NCBI GenBank assembly: GCA_037176885.1
Contig: JAWWNJ010000289.1
Location: 1 to 64,000, forward strand
DNA from: Favolaschia claudopus
Lineage: Eukaryota; Basidiomycota; Agaricomycetes; Agaricales; Mycenaceae
Direction: 5' to 3'
Length of the DNA: 64,000 nt
The position numbers and the translations under genes are program-made. The number at the start of each line of letters is the position of its first letter. Position 1 is the first letter of the stretch. Below, piece after piece: positions 22,071 to 34,400 of the stretch. A model generated the notes under the pieces. It was not told the DNA's origin, searched no databases, and saw only the letters and a program-made list of their open reading frames with translations.

Positions 22071-22475
22071 TATGGTGCGCGTCACTTAGTCACCGCCTCA
22101 TTTGCACTACTGCCAAATCGGCCGGAGGCCAAATTTTTTTCAAACTACCCTGAATTTTGACTCAATTGGGTCGTTTTTGAGTGAACTTTTGACGTACCTA
22201 CAGCCTCATCTTCGTGTATCCACTGCTGCCATAGATGATGAGTTCAGTATCACTCGGTATCGAGCCTTCTGGAGGCCACGAAGACCGAAATTAGCCTGGA
22301 CTGCCAAATTGGGTGGGGTGAAATTTTATAACTCCGTCAGATATTTAAATTTTCCAATTCCCTCTAAAGAAGTTGTTCCTCTGTTGAAAAGGAGTCGATT
22401 GGCAAGACGAAATAAAATTGGGGTAAAAATTGCGGTCACAGATAGCCTTATGGTGACTAAGTGACGCGCACCATA
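22071..22475. mobile_element. TA-flanked MITE (Tc1/mariner-like), 405 bp
   Basis: The ends TATGGTGCGCGTCACTTAGT... (22071-22094) and ...ACTAAGTGACGCGCACCATA (22452-22475) are perfect 24-bp inverted repeats including the outer TA. If the terminal TA pair is the target duplication, the repeat proper begins TGGTGCG, as expected of Tc1/mariner-type non-autonomous elements. Sequence on both sides (AFYLDLTAD before; FLSALGRGGFIDFLMERD after) looks coding, so it may have landed in a gene, though the two sides are not in one frame. Partial relatives lie at 15551, 16439 and 62736. Confidence 0.85.
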
Positions 22476-24461
22476 CCCAGCCGCGGTTTCGAGGTTCCTC
22501 AGTGCTTTGGGGCGGGGTGGTTTTATTGATTTCTTGATGGAGCGGGACGTACGGGCCGTGTGACAGATAATCGAAGGACTCCTTTACATTCAGCAAATGT
22601 TCAAGCGACACAGATGGCCCAGCTCACTGTTTATGATTGGCAGCCATTGGCTGAATGTCTTCGCTTTATTTGTCAAACTTGAAGGTGATTCATGACGTAC
22701 TATCCGAGGCCATGGCGAGAGGGAAGCTGCTTGATGGAAAGGAATTAACCCTCAAGGGGTCATAGGGTAGCCAAAAGTAATTTGTATACGGGCCCATAAC
22801 CTATCAGAAAATAAACCGAGTTGGCTGGAAGCCGGGAGAGCTCGCTATGAACGAGGAGCTACATGAGCGCGGTGCAGGACCACAGAGACGGCACAAGAGA
22901 GGTAGACTCAGAGGTCAAGATGGGGGTTACAGGGATTCCTGTAAATACTATATTAAAATAATGACAATCACAATTTTTTTTTTGCGCATTTCCCGAAAAG
23001 GAAACTTCCCTTCTCCCTCTTCCTTTCGCTTCATTTTGCGGCTCCTGGTGCTCCTACGCCGTTCTCATTGTCCTCGAACGCTTTGTAACTCTTCAATCCA
23101 CACTTCTTATCCATTTCTTGCAGAAGCGGCTGAAGAAACACTGTACAACCTCCCCAATTCAATCCGATAAGGACTGAGTGCCCAATGCGTGCCACTCAAG
23201 AGCTGATGGCCGCCCTACTCTGCTTCTCTGGGATAGAAGGTCCTTCCGACGCATTCTATGAAGGCTCGTCGCTTCGCATGCTGCGTGATGGGGTAGGAGT
23301 CCGTCGGAATTGGGATGACTCCGAGTCGGATGATGACTGAGGAACTTGGAAAATGGATTGTGGTGCGTGCCAACGCTGCTTATACATCTTTCTCCGGCTG
23401 AATACATCTATTTTACATGTCTAGATGCTACCCCACTTCCTACCCAAAACTACCAGTGCTTCTAGCTTCCTACCGCCTCGTGGAATGTTGCGATGTAAAT
23501 TCCGGCCCAAGTCCTGCTATTCCTCTCTGCCAGATCCCGCAGGCTGCCGCCAACTCTTCAATCGACTCGGTTTAGCTCTCGGGTCCTCTGCCCAATTTAT
23601 TCCTTGGCATCGCTCGCGCCAACAACGTGCAGTTTGAGCTCAGCGCCTCATTCCAGTCTCATTCACTGAAACTCTTCAAAAGCAAGCAACTCCCGGCGCG
23701 TAGTCGTAAGAGTCGTATCCCTCATCGTTGTGCGGATGTTTGCTTTGGCTGGCACGCCTGCCAGATCCCCGACTCCCTCTGTCTGCCCTCTCATTACGAT
23801 GCAAACTTCGCGAATTGTTCCTGAAATCTGTTCCTCTCCCTTCACTCATTTTGCTGCGCCTATCTTAGCTCCTTCCCAACCTCCAAGTTTCCTTTCAAAT
23901 TCCTCCCATCCTCGTCATTTGTTTGCATAGGAGCCATGGTTATGTTTATTATACGACATAGCACGATGAGAATGAAAAATACATGTCATACTACCTTTAT
24001 TTCTCATAACTTGGTGAAATTGGGGCGAGATGTGCCTCCAAGACACTTGAATACAAAGCTGTAAGCCACTTTCCGAGTCGAAATGGGCTGTCCCTCTGAT
24101 TTCCCATATGATATTGGCGTTCTAGACCTGGAACACTTTTGTTGCAGATCAGGCAATTTCTGCGGCCGTCCTTCGGAGTGGGGGGTTTCACGGATTCCAG
24201 ACGGTGCAGTACTCGAGTAACAACTCGATTGTTGGGACCTCCTTCCTTCCACCTATCTTTAATGAATTCAACGCTGTCTCGCCATGCAACAGCACTCTCC
24301 CACCTCTCCCCGCCTACTTCGACGTTTATGGAACCCTCAATCACGCCGACCCTCCTTCCTTTTATCTCGCTCCCTCCTCCAACGCCTAGCTCAACGTCTC
24401 CGAACCTAACACTAGGCTAACGGCCCCGCATACCCCGCTGAAATCAGCTTCCGCATGCTCC
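22476..24461. other. No supported gene
   Basis: After a short coding-like remnant at 22480-22563 I see only scattered short frames. A minus-strand frame at 23997-24344 has mixed composition with one CxxC, but nothing I can identify. A pyrimidine-rich stretch lies at about 22970-23120. Confidence 0.3.
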
Positions 24462-25608
24462 TATGTCGGAAAAATCCTAAACCGGTTATCATGGCTCTTA
24501 AGCCAACACAAGCCGTTATAATCCCGTAAGCCATAAGGTGGATTATAACGCACAGGTGTGAACCTTCTAAGCCCTTATAATCCGTGGTAAGCCATGCCTT
24601 GGATTATCAGACATATGTACATTATGCCATTACCAGCCATTACGATTGATTACCGCACATTCAGATCATCAATAGCATTCGAAACAATATATATTGCCTA
24701 AAACTACAACATGAAGACTAAATTTCACTTGCTTCCGGGTCCACCCCGCGCCACAGTTGCAACCGCCTTGAAACCGACGACGCGTAGCGACTGCATGAAG
24801 GAGTTCAGAAGATTGCGCAGATGACAGCATGATATGAATGCAACGTACTTTGTAGGATGCTACAGGGTTCTAGGTGATGGCCATCCTGAGTGAGAGGGGA
24901 AGTGGTGAGGTATGGTGAGGTACGCACGAGCGAAGAAGTCCAGTCCAGTCGTGACGAAGGCGATACTGTAAAAGGAAGTCAGTGACTTACTCGACTATAG
25001 GAATGTACGCAAATGTGACGAACGCACGAATGAGACACTTTGCGCCGCAACGACAACTGGGGGTCGACTTTTGAAGTACTGGGACCTTGTTGGGACCGCC
25101 CGCTGTGTGGAGTAGTGATTGGATCCTAGATTACTGCTGACATCTGCCGAACGGATTGGGTGGTGCAGCGGGCCGTCGCTGCGGGCGCAGCGGGATTCTA
25201 TGTGCAAGCATTGGGAACGACGATGGTGGTGGTTGGGGCGTAAGAAGCGTGGGAGTCCATCCGCAGCAGCCCTTGGTATTTGTGAAGTCGAGTTGTGGAG
25301 TAGATGGAAAAATGTTGTAACAGCCTTCGGCAAGTTCGGCATGAAGTCGAACCAGCGGGAAGAATGCTGCAGATTGCTCGTGCAGAGTGGAAATTGAATG
25401 TAGACCACCCAAAACAAAGCACAGACATCTTATTAAACTTTCCCTGAGGCTTCCCATACAAGTTGCTTGCTAAAAAGATTATCACGGCTGACAAGGGATT
25501 AAAACGGATTGTGAGCCTCCGGCGAGCGGCTTGTAAGCCGTCTCAAGCCGTGCTAAGGTCGTAAGCCAGTTCAATCCGTTGTAAGCAAATTGACTTTTTT
25601 CCGACATA
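24462..25608. mobile_element. Non-autonomous DNA element, about 1.15 kb, with TIRs and subterminal AAGCC arrays
   Basis: The left end reads CTATGTCGGAAAAAT (from 24461), and the right end read in reverse is CTATGTCGGAAAAAA (to 25609). The outermost TA on each side could be the target duplication. Inside each end, over about 150 bases, the words TAAGCC and GGATTATAA-like strings recur many times. Such repeated subterminal words are typical transposase-binding arrays. Internal frames on the minus strand near 25000-25490 lack any family motif. I take it as a non-autonomous element whose transposase source is not in the window. Confidence 0.7.
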
Positions 25609-25866
25609 GTCCCTCATCATTCTCCCACCGCCGCGCGTCGACCAGTCCTGAAACAACTCCTGCAATCGCCGTATTACGGCCGCAATTGAATTGGTGCCCA
25701 CGGCTTACCATTTTCGGCGGCGGCGCCGTACACGCTGTAGAATCCTCAAATTATCCAAAATTTCCAAGTAGAAGCGGCGCGACGTAGCATGTCCATCGAT
25801 ACCCAATATAACAATTAATTCAAATCTACTGCGTGAATCTAAGCTCGAAATGAACCTCATGTCAGC

Positions 25867-28800
25867 TAGTGTTGCCGCGGCTCGGCTATGGCTGGCTTAG
25901 CTCGGCTTTTCACGGCTCTGAAGCCGTTGCCCAAAAATAGCAAAGCCGAGCCACATCAAAGCCGCTGGCTTTCCGCGGCTTTGGCCCGGCTCGGCTCAGG
26001 CCACGGCTTGTGTCCAAATTGGGAAGTACTTAACGTATTCATTCATTTGAGAGTAACGACGCAATAAAGGAAGTGAGGTCCTCTGGTACAGCGCATGCAT
26101 CTTCCATCTCGGCCTCCAGTACCTTCAGTTCATCCTCCTTGGCCATTCCACGCGTGAAATCTAGCCCCCGACCTTGTTTGACCACATATTTCAGCATTTG
26201 AAGCGCTTCCATCAGTTCAGGCGCCGTGCGGTTCCGCCGTAGCTGGTCTGTCTCTGCGCTGGATGAGAAAGCCCGTTCACATGACACAGAGGAGCCTTGT
26301 ATTGGTAAGATGTCAAGAGCCATCGCAAAGACCGTTGGATAGCGTTGCTGAGATTCCTGACACGGTTCATTAGATAAAAAATACGCTGTCGACGACAATC
26401 AATACTCACTTGCCAGTAGTTTACACACCCTGTTCCAACCTGCGAGTCAGCGAGATATACATCTGCTTCCTCATCAACGCTGTCAGCAGCACGGGAAAAC
26501 GGAGCATGTAGGTCAAAGCCGAGCACCTCGTCCACCCAGTTGGTCGGTTCTCGTCGAACGGGTGAAGTGTTGCCTTCTGCCTTGTATTTGTGAAGCTAAA
26601 AAGAACGAAATTGAGCTTGAGCAGCATGATATACATAGCTCCGTACTTCGCGTTTGAATAAATCCTTGGCCCAATCAATCTTTTCGGGCCGGAATTTAGC
26701 GAACCATCGCAACTTGATTTGCGGGTCGACAGCTTGGAACGAGATGAGAAATGATTGACTGGTGTTCAAAGAGTAGTACAACTCACTCATGGCCAGAGTA
26801 TAGGCCGGCACTCTTTCGAGACGATCTTGATACGAGCCCAATTTGTCGAGCCCTTGCTGAATGATGTTTGATACCTCCGGCCGGTCTTCCTGCATCCGTT
26901 CCCAACGGCTAGCCATCGCCTCAAATGCGGGGAGCGCATAGCTGAGAATCGGGGTCTTCTCTGCCGACAGCCGTTGTTGAAACGCATGTGGAACCTGATG
27001 AAAGGATAATGAGCTCAGTAAATGGTGTCTCGAGCAGGCATTACCTCCAATATTTTCTTGAAGACATCGAGCGCGTCCCATTCAGAGTCCGACAACCGAT
27101 ACTTATGAAGCTCTTCAAACTCGTTTCTTGAGAGAAACTGGTCGATAGCCTGGTCGCATGAAATTTGCATTTTAACATATACAATAATGGTGTATGCGTG
27201 GTTCATACCTGACGGAGAAGGATCGCCCGTTCGACCATCAGCAATGTGGATGACCACCGTGTGACAACATCTCGAAGGAGTTGGAGATCCTTCTTCTCGA
27301 GAGCGCGCAGAACCGCCGAGAAGAAATGTCGCCTCACCGACGAGGCTCGGATCCATTATGAGGTCATTCAAGTGTATCAACAAGAATGGAAAAACAAACC
27401 TGACGAACAACAGTTCGAATCGTTGCAATAGGATCCCGATCAAGTGCGTCCAAGAATGTTACCGGCTCATTTCCAAGCGGCTGGACCGGAGTGGGTCGTC
27501 GAGTCCTGCTCGTGGAGTTCCGCCTCCGCGTCGCGTAGATGGTGTTGGAGTCTGTGGAGGAGCAGGGCGACGTATAGGTGTCCGCGTCGTGGGGTTCCGA
27601 GGTGGTGAGTGTGCGTTATCCTCATCGTCAACGAATCGGACGCCACGCCGAGAACGGGATGGACGCGGCGCCTCGTCTTCTTCACCTGAATCGGGATCAA
27701 ATAAGTCGCGTACACGTTGAGGTGCTTGCACTTCTATAAATTACAGCCAGCGTTAGTCAGTTGATAGCTTGAGTCGATGGAACTCACCTGGCTCCGCCCT
27801 CGTACCTGAACCTGATGCTATAGGCTGGTCGTTGGCGGTGTTCTCTTCCGGTGGGGGACGTTCTGCAGGAGCTGTATCATCGCACTAATCAGAATATGTC
27901 GCACATGAGTACTCTACAGTCAGAACAACGTTCATCTTCGCCGGGGGATGACGGTCGTGGGGTGGCCGTCCGTGTCGCAGTTGGGGTAGGTGGCTCCTGA
28001 TGGTGCCGTCAACGCGTGCGCAGAGGGCTGGGTTGATCCCCTCCGACATTGTCACTGCCGACAGGTTGTCTTTTTCGGGTGCGGCGGCGAGGCGCAACAG
28101 GACTTCGAGTAGTGACGTTTGGATCTGGAATTGTGTTGAGAGACGACAGGCAACAGAAAGGTCGAGATTACTTTCGAGCTGAAATACTGTTTGAAGAGCA
28201 CCGCCCGGTAACTGCTGAGAACGTTGACGGGGAGGCATCGCTGAATGACTTGTAAAGACAGTCGGAGAAAGAGAGAAAGATAGAGCGAGCCGTCGAGAAG
28301 GAGAAACGAAAGCGAGAGAGAAGGGGGCAGACAAGAGGGGAAAGGGCGAAGGATGAGATGGCAGAGCACCCTTCGCACATATACTTCAGGCGTCTCCCAC
28401 GACATCAACAACCCTGCATAGTTTAAAAAAGATTGAATTGAAAGAGACGTCGTTTTGAGTGTGCCTCATGTTCTTAAGCTGTCGTGGAGAGGGTTGTATC
28501 GCAAGTTAAAGCCTTGTCCTTGAATTTGCCGTGGGGAATGCTTCAAGTTGATATGCGCCGGAAAATTGCAAGAAAGTTGCCAGAACTTGAAAGTGAAAGA
28601 TTGATCATTGACAGGGCAGACGCCGGAGAGTATTAGATTCATTGAGGTTTTCATTGTCATACGGTGGTGTAAGTGAGTTTGTAGCAACTGGATACGATGT
28701 TTTCGATGCGCCTGGATGAGCTGCGTGAGTGGCGGTCGGCGGAAAAGCTTGTTGCCCAAATTGGGAACGAAGCTGTGGCTGAGCCGCTTTGGAGCCGGCG

Positions 28801-28912
28801 CAAGCCGAAGCCAAGCCAAATTTAGCCAGTTGACTTGCGGCTGGCTCGGCTCGGCTCTCGAATGTCTTTGAGCCGATGGCTAGCGGCTTGAAGCCAAGCC
28901 GCGGAAACACTA
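25867..28912. mobile_element. Complete hAT-type transposon, 3,046 bp, with 8-bp target duplication
   Basis: The ends TAGTGTTGCCGCGGCTCGGC (left) and, in reverse, TAGTGTTTCCGCGGCTTGGC (right) are inverted repeats with two mismatches. Identical flanks ATGTCAGC at 25859-25866 and 28913-28920 form the 8-bp target duplication expected of hAT elements. The first and last 150 bases are packed with AGCCG/CGGCT words, which are likely transposase-binding sites. The element holds one multi-exon gene on the minus strand (26039-28238) with hAT signatures, but the protein lacks the usual N-terminal catalytic half. Confidence 0.95.
26039..28238 (-). CDS. hAT-derived transposase, N-terminally divergent
   Basis: The gene starts at an ATG at 28238 (MPPRQRSQQLPGGAL) and runs leftwards through several introns. 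After a Pro/Ser/acidic region (APAERPPPEENTANDQ; DLFDPDSGEEDEAPRPSRSR) it reads IRASSVRRHFFSAVLRALEK, LQLLRDVVTRWSSTLLMVER and FEELHKYRLSDSEWDALDVF. VPHAFQQRLSAEKTPILSYA, EVSNIIQQGLDKLGSYQDRL and LRWFAKFRPEKIDWAKDLF follow, and the hATC dimerisation block contains GSSVSCERAFSSSAETDQLR, with a stop at 26039. These are the second half of a hAT transposase. The BED finger, the TxDxWS strand and the DNASNN motif, which supply the first two catalytic acids in the family, are not visible in any frame. A frame change is needed near 27470. The protein may be non-catalytic; alternatively I have missed an exon. Confidence 0.8.
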
Positions 28913-29205
28913 ATGTCAGCGAATACTGACTAGAACAATCTGCAAACCCTACAAGTAACTCAAAGCCTAAAGGAGCGCGATAACTACAAAGGTAATTTAC
29001 CAAGTCTAAGTTCATTGAAATCAAGGCAGACGGAGACACTTTGAAGCAAAACATCATATGAAACTGCACTCACCAAATGCTGCTTGGTTCGATCTCGGCT
29101 CACGAATGGAACCCGACAAGTCCTAGAGTTGTTTCATCAGTTTTGGGGGGATCCGGACTCAAAGTACAGACTGACTAATATTTATTTGAGTGTATTAAAG
29201 ACGAA

Positions 29206-29460
29206 TTCTGCATCAAAGACGAATTCCCTGGGATAATGTGGCTATATTAACAGAATCTGAAAATGCGCGGAAGGCGCAATAACCTCAGTCTCCCGCAATG
29301 TGGGATGAAAGACTGTATATTAAATACCTGAAAATGCGCGGAAGGCGCAATAACTACACAATGAGTAAGTAAATACAAGTAGGTAGATAGATAGAGAACT
29401 CACCCTCAGTCTCCCGCAATGTGGGATGAAAGACTGAGGGTGGTGGACAGACGAGCGCGG
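29206..29460. repeat. LTR-like repeat block next to the CACTA element
   Basis: A word TGAAAATGCGCGGAAGGCGC occurs twice (from about 29257 and 29329). Each copy is followed by a hairpin-forming word (CAGTCT, CCCGCAATGTGGG, then AGACTG). The arrangement (word, hairpin, TATATTAAATACC, word, spacer, hairpin) is the same as that of the Copia LTR at 49503-49782, though the words differ. It may be a fragment or solo LTR of a related Copia family. It has no coding content. Confidence 0.4.
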
Positions 29461-29503
29461 TTTATATGTAAGAACAAGGCTGTATGATAAGTATCAGATA
29501 TCT

Positions 29504-29593
29504 CACTGCGTTTTGAGCAGATCTGGTCAGAGTCAGTAGAGGTCTCGCAGGTTATCTAGCCAGACCTAGAGTTAGAATATAGCTGTACCACTT
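29504..29593 (+). repeat. CACTA left terminal inverted repeat, 90 bp
   Basis: It matches the reverse complement of 35394-35483 exactly by eye. The outermost bases CACTG are the CACTA-class terminus. Confidence 0.95.
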
Positions 29594-29775
29594 CGCAAGC
29601 GTTGAGCCAGATCTTGCTAACCACCTTTGCTGAAGTTGGAAAGACGTGAATTAGGTGGGATCGGCAGAGCCTCTGCCGAGCTGTGTGTAGCTATTATCGA
29701 CTAAGCTCGATAGACGTCATCAAGGTACAGGAACAAACAACCGTGACGCGCCGTCGCGTCCTCTTGCTTCCCGCC

Positions 29776-31425
29776 ATGGCACATCTATTCCCAACGACTG
29801 GTGGACCCAACGACCCTCAACCTCTGATACTCTCTACTGAACAATGGAACCACGCCTTCAGACAGTTTCAGTTCCTCTATCCTAGTAATCCTACCCCAGG
29901 CTCAATCCCACCCACACCCGCTATGACACCCATTCCGCCTCCTGATATTTCTAACTCTGTTCTGGATCCCGCTCTTCAACCCCCGCAAACCGAGTCTACA
30001 GACAGCCGTCTCCTTGCATTAGAACACGAAATGGAAATTCTCAAAGCGCAAAAACGCACGAACCAAAGAGAAGACGATGCACCTTCGAAAAAACGACGCA
30101 AGAAAAAATCGACGGCCTCCGTGTTCATCCTCAAGTCGGCGACGGGATTGAGTGAAGATCAGATTTCTGTTAGAAAACAGCTGATGGTGCGTGTTTCTTC
30201 TTTTTCTCTCGGTTCCGTCGCTAATTCAGGATATTCAGAGAATGGTTAAGACGGAAGGCCGACGTCTCACCGGAAAGCTCTCTGATCCTGATTCTGAAGG
30301 AGACGACGACACTGACGACGAATCTGAACTCCCTGCTTCCTCCACTTCGCTATCATACAACTTCTCTGCTACTGTTATTCATCCCGACAATGTCAAGATC
30401 TTTGAACGCATTGCAGACCTTGTGTGGTCTGAACAACATGCGAGTTCCCCACCGGTTTCGTCGGGTATGTGCTGACTTCCCCCAGGATTCCAAGAGCACT
30501 ACCTATTCCCTTGATCACCCCAACGTCGCTTTCACTCGTGATGACCTACTTGCATTTGCTAAAACTAACTTTCGGACCTGGAAGGAAAAATGGAGGGGTA
30601 AAAACGATGAGGAGGTAGGGAAAAAGCAGGCTAAAGCAGCGCAACGAGATCGACAGCAACTGCGTCGGAAAGAGGTGAGTTTTGTATTCTCTATTAAATG
30701 TGCCGTCAACAGCAACTCTGCAGCTCAAAGCTAATCGCATCAAAGCCGTTCCGGAGTACAAACGAAGATTCAAGCGCGACCCAATGTATATCTTGGAAAC
30801 TGACTGGATGTCGGACGAAATTTCGGAACCCGATACTGACGACGAGAACGCCAAGGCCGAACATCGGCGCCGTCTCTTGAAAGCCGCTCATTTAGGAACT
30901 TCGCAGCAGGAGAGCGACGTCTGGGAACGAGTCAGACCTGGTTTTCAATCACTGGAGGTGTGTGCCAGGGCTCCCAGCATTTCATTTGCCTCTACTCGAT
31001 CCCAGATGAGCGAAATCAAAGACGAACTCGATCAAATTCTCAAACAGCAACGCGAAGCAAAAACCAAGTCCAGAAAACGTGTTCGCGCTCGCATTCCTCG
31101 TGTCACCGTCGGTAATACTCATGATCGCATCCCTTATGGCGGCACACTCTATCCCTTCATGATGTCGGAAGAATGGTACGATGAGCACATTGCTGGTGAC
31201 GAGGAGAAGGAGAGATCAAAGTCTACACAGAGAACCCCACAGGCTTTGGCGACACTTAGTGGTTTGAAATTTGTTATCAGTGCTGTTGTGGAAGTATTCA
31301 TTGCTATCATTCGCTACCCGCATCCCATTGTACTACCTCGCAATTATTATAACTGTTGTACAGCTGAAACGAGCTACACATTTCAAGTACGCAAAATCAA
31401 ATCAAACGACGGCAACATCCTATGA
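29776..31425 (+). CDS. CACTA accessory protein, function unknown
   Basis: An ATG at 29776 gives MAHLFPTTGGPNDPQPLILS. A Pro-rich stretch, a short coiled-coil-like part (LLALEHEMEILKAQKR) and a basic cluster that resembles a nuclear localisation signal (KKRRKKKS) follow. Further exons, joined by gt...ag introns near 30187-30227 and 30676-30724, encode acidic and helical parts (DSEGDDDTDDES; VKIFERIADLVWSEQHAS). They continue with FRTWKEKWRGKNDEEVGKKQ, DPMYILETDWMSDEISEPDT, a basic stretch (REAKTKSRKRVRARIPRV) and IPYGGTLYPFMMSEEWYDEH. I know of similar proteins beside fungal CACTA transposases but no proven function. A role in binding element ends, comparable to plant TnpA, would be inference. 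The gene converges with the transposase, with about 12 bases between their stops. Confidence 0.7.
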
Positions 31426-31437
31426 ACCAATGTCAGA

Positions 31438-34400
31438 TTAAGCTGTGATCAAAATATGGGGACATACGCGCGTCAGGCCGGCTGTAAACCAGATCTTGCG
31501 AGTCGGTCCTTCGTGAGACTCTGCACCCTCGCCGTCGTCGCCTTCCTCGGGCTCTGAATCTAAAATTTGTTTCTTGTGGTTTATCGTGAGACGGCAAGCT
31601 TGTGAAAGAATTTCGGACACAGGGACAAGTCTTGACGGGCCAGATTCGCTTCGCCGAAGAAAATGGCCGTGTTCCCAAGCGAATATTTCCAATTCCGGGC
31701 TGTCAAGTCGCTCGAAAGTTAAGAGCAATGGCAAGAGTTGAGTTCGTGAGCACGTACTATTTCTCCCAAGGAGACATATCAAAATCAGTCAACCGACGCA
31801 TCCATCGCATGTTGAAGAGATGATGAGGCTTCTCCAAACCAGGCTGTCGATGGGTAATGATATCGTAAACCTGGCCAACATATCGGGTTCCCCCTGCGTC
31901 GAGTTGAAGAATTGAATTTGATGCTTCCGTGAGCGATGTCGAGCTTGCAATTCGACGCCCGTCAAGGATGATATAAGGATGAACAAGAACTGAGCTGTGG
32001 AGAAAATGATGAGTTTCGTCGAGAGCGATGTCCGCATCACGGGAAACAATAGGGATTGTGGGATAGGTTGTGTTGTAGTAGTCGAGAAGGGCGTTCTGGA
32101 ATGGTACAGGAAGCTCTTTGGAAACAGCTGAACCGAGGGAGAAACGGATTCCGACTACAGAATAGTTGGTAAGTCCCCAGAAAAGCGAAGGATTTCGGGG
32201 AGCACTCACGGTCAGCAGATTGCTCCTCAATTTCCCGCGCCATAGACGCCACGGTGCCTCGTACATCTCCGTCAGTGGCAAGAATTATTCTTGCACTGTC
32301 AGCGGTGCACTGTTCTGCCGGAGTCAAACCCTCGACAGCTTCTTTCTTGCCCAGTCGTTCAAGCTTTGCAAATAGATTAATATAATGAAGTCTGCAGTTC
32401 AAGCACTCACAAGTTCGCGCAAGTTCGCGTCGCGGTAAAACTCCCGGAAGAATGTGACCTCCAGCTCGCCGTCACCATGGTTGTTAGTATCATAACTCTT
32501 AAGAAGCTTGTTGAGTCTCTCGAACAAGAAAGTCCAAAAGCCGTAGACAGGTCCGAAGTCGCGGATGATTTGGAAGATGTGAGTCACGTAGTGAAAATTA
32601 GGCTTCACGAGGGTCGGGTGATTATGGTAGTACATCAAGTACGAAGAGTCGAGCAATGTATAGAGGACATACCTTTAAAAATCCGGCAAGATAGTCTTCC
32701 AGCAGCTGCTGTGCACGCGGTAAGGAATTGATGTCAACTGTACCGGCCAGTATAATCTTGCAGCACGCTGCAAATTTCAAGAAAAAATCAGGATCGTCCT
32801 CGAACATCCGGATAGGTTTGGGCAAAGGTATCTCCTTCTTGTCAGCCTTGGTCGCTGTCTTGTTTGTAATGCGATTCTTTCGTGCCTTCTCTTTCTTGTT
32901 CCATAATTTCACTGACCGTTCGTAATCTGCAAGGGCAAGAGGGTACCATTCGGCCCATATATGCGGTAGCTGGTGGACACCGTTAGTTAAAGTAACGGAA
33001 CACAGAAAGACTCACAAGGAGGGGGCAAATTACGAGGAGCATACCCTTCCATTCGTCGGATGTCAAATTGCCGCCGGATGCATAGCCAACCTGGTTTGGG
33101 AGCCTCGCTACCCATGAAGGCATCTCCATCTAAGAGTTGTTAGCCATTAATATAACACTATGGGAAGGACACATGCTGCTTTTAAATAATCATGAATTTG
33201 ATCTATCTCGCGAGTTGTTTTTTCGGTACGTTTGCGCAAAGCGGCAGGATCTCGGATCCAGCCATCAAGCCATTGTGTTTTAGTGATACCTAGTATACAT
33301 GTTTAGTGGGCCCTATCGCAGTACGAACACGTACCAAGAAAAATACAGTGCATTGGGTCGATGATGATCTGCCGAATGGGATCAAAGTATGGCAAACGAG
33401 AGAGTTCAAAATATCGTGTGCCATGCGCGCTCGCGAAGGCGTCCCGCGCCTTCTTATTGTCCTCGTTGATTGCTGAATATTCTTCGGAATGTTTTCGATG
33501 CTCTTGGTTCTCCCGCTTTGGAAATGCTACACGTAATCAATGTTTAGTGGAATGAAACACATATTTAGAAACAATACCGTCTACTTTGACACCTGCCGGC
33601 GTCTGAATATCCTTGTGCGTGATCTTGAAGCGGGTGCAAGGGAATTTGTTAGACTTGTGGTCGGAAAATCCCCCGACTTTGCACATTGCCGGGTGATCAC
33701 AACAGACGCAGACAAGAATAACTCGTATGCGACGTCCTCGAGATGTTTCAAGTCAGTCAAAATGAGACTTACCGTTGGGAAACTTTGGGGTCTCGGCCAC
33801 TATCCCCTTGTCATATAACATTAGTAGTTCAGTTACGGTTGATGCCATGGTTCTCTGAAACTGGTCGCATGTCTCTTCATGAGGGCCGGGACCTAAGTGA
33901 GTCAATAGCAAATTTCTGGGACGATATCTAGATATGGCGTAGTAAAGTCATACAATCTCGCCCAACAATGCAACATAACTCACCTTTTGTGCGCTGGAAG
34001 GCCCGTGACGCAGAAAGAGGCTGCACCGGTTGAATGAGTTCCGGCATCGTTGGTTCGGGTAAATGAAAATCTAAGATGCGCATTAGCTACCGATATCTTC
34101 CTTGAACTTGCACTTGCCCATCTTCTCCGAAACACAAGCCAATTCGAAGCTCGTCGGGGTTGGGGCCATCAGCGGCCGTATCAAAGAATTTGCGGCCATC
34201 TGGACCTTTCAAAGTTTGACATATTTCGCCGTCTTGAATGTCCGACATCTTCCCAGGTACTCGTTTGCGCGTCAAGTACGATTCGCAAGCAGCCTCGTTC
34301 CCTTCTCGATCTAAAAATTCAACAAGCTGAGTCGACAGCGGCAGGTAGGGGCCTTGCAGAACAGGCCGAGGTTTGGAATCGGGTTTTGGTCGAGTTGAAT

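Noticed and set aside
23997..24344. 115-residue minus-strand frame with a CxxC pair
   Set aside because: A single CxxC and mixed composition do not support a protein.
24995..25494. Overlapping minus-strand frames inside the 24.5-25.6 kb element
   Set aside because: Several frames overlap on the same DNA with no family motif, so none is supported as a transposase.
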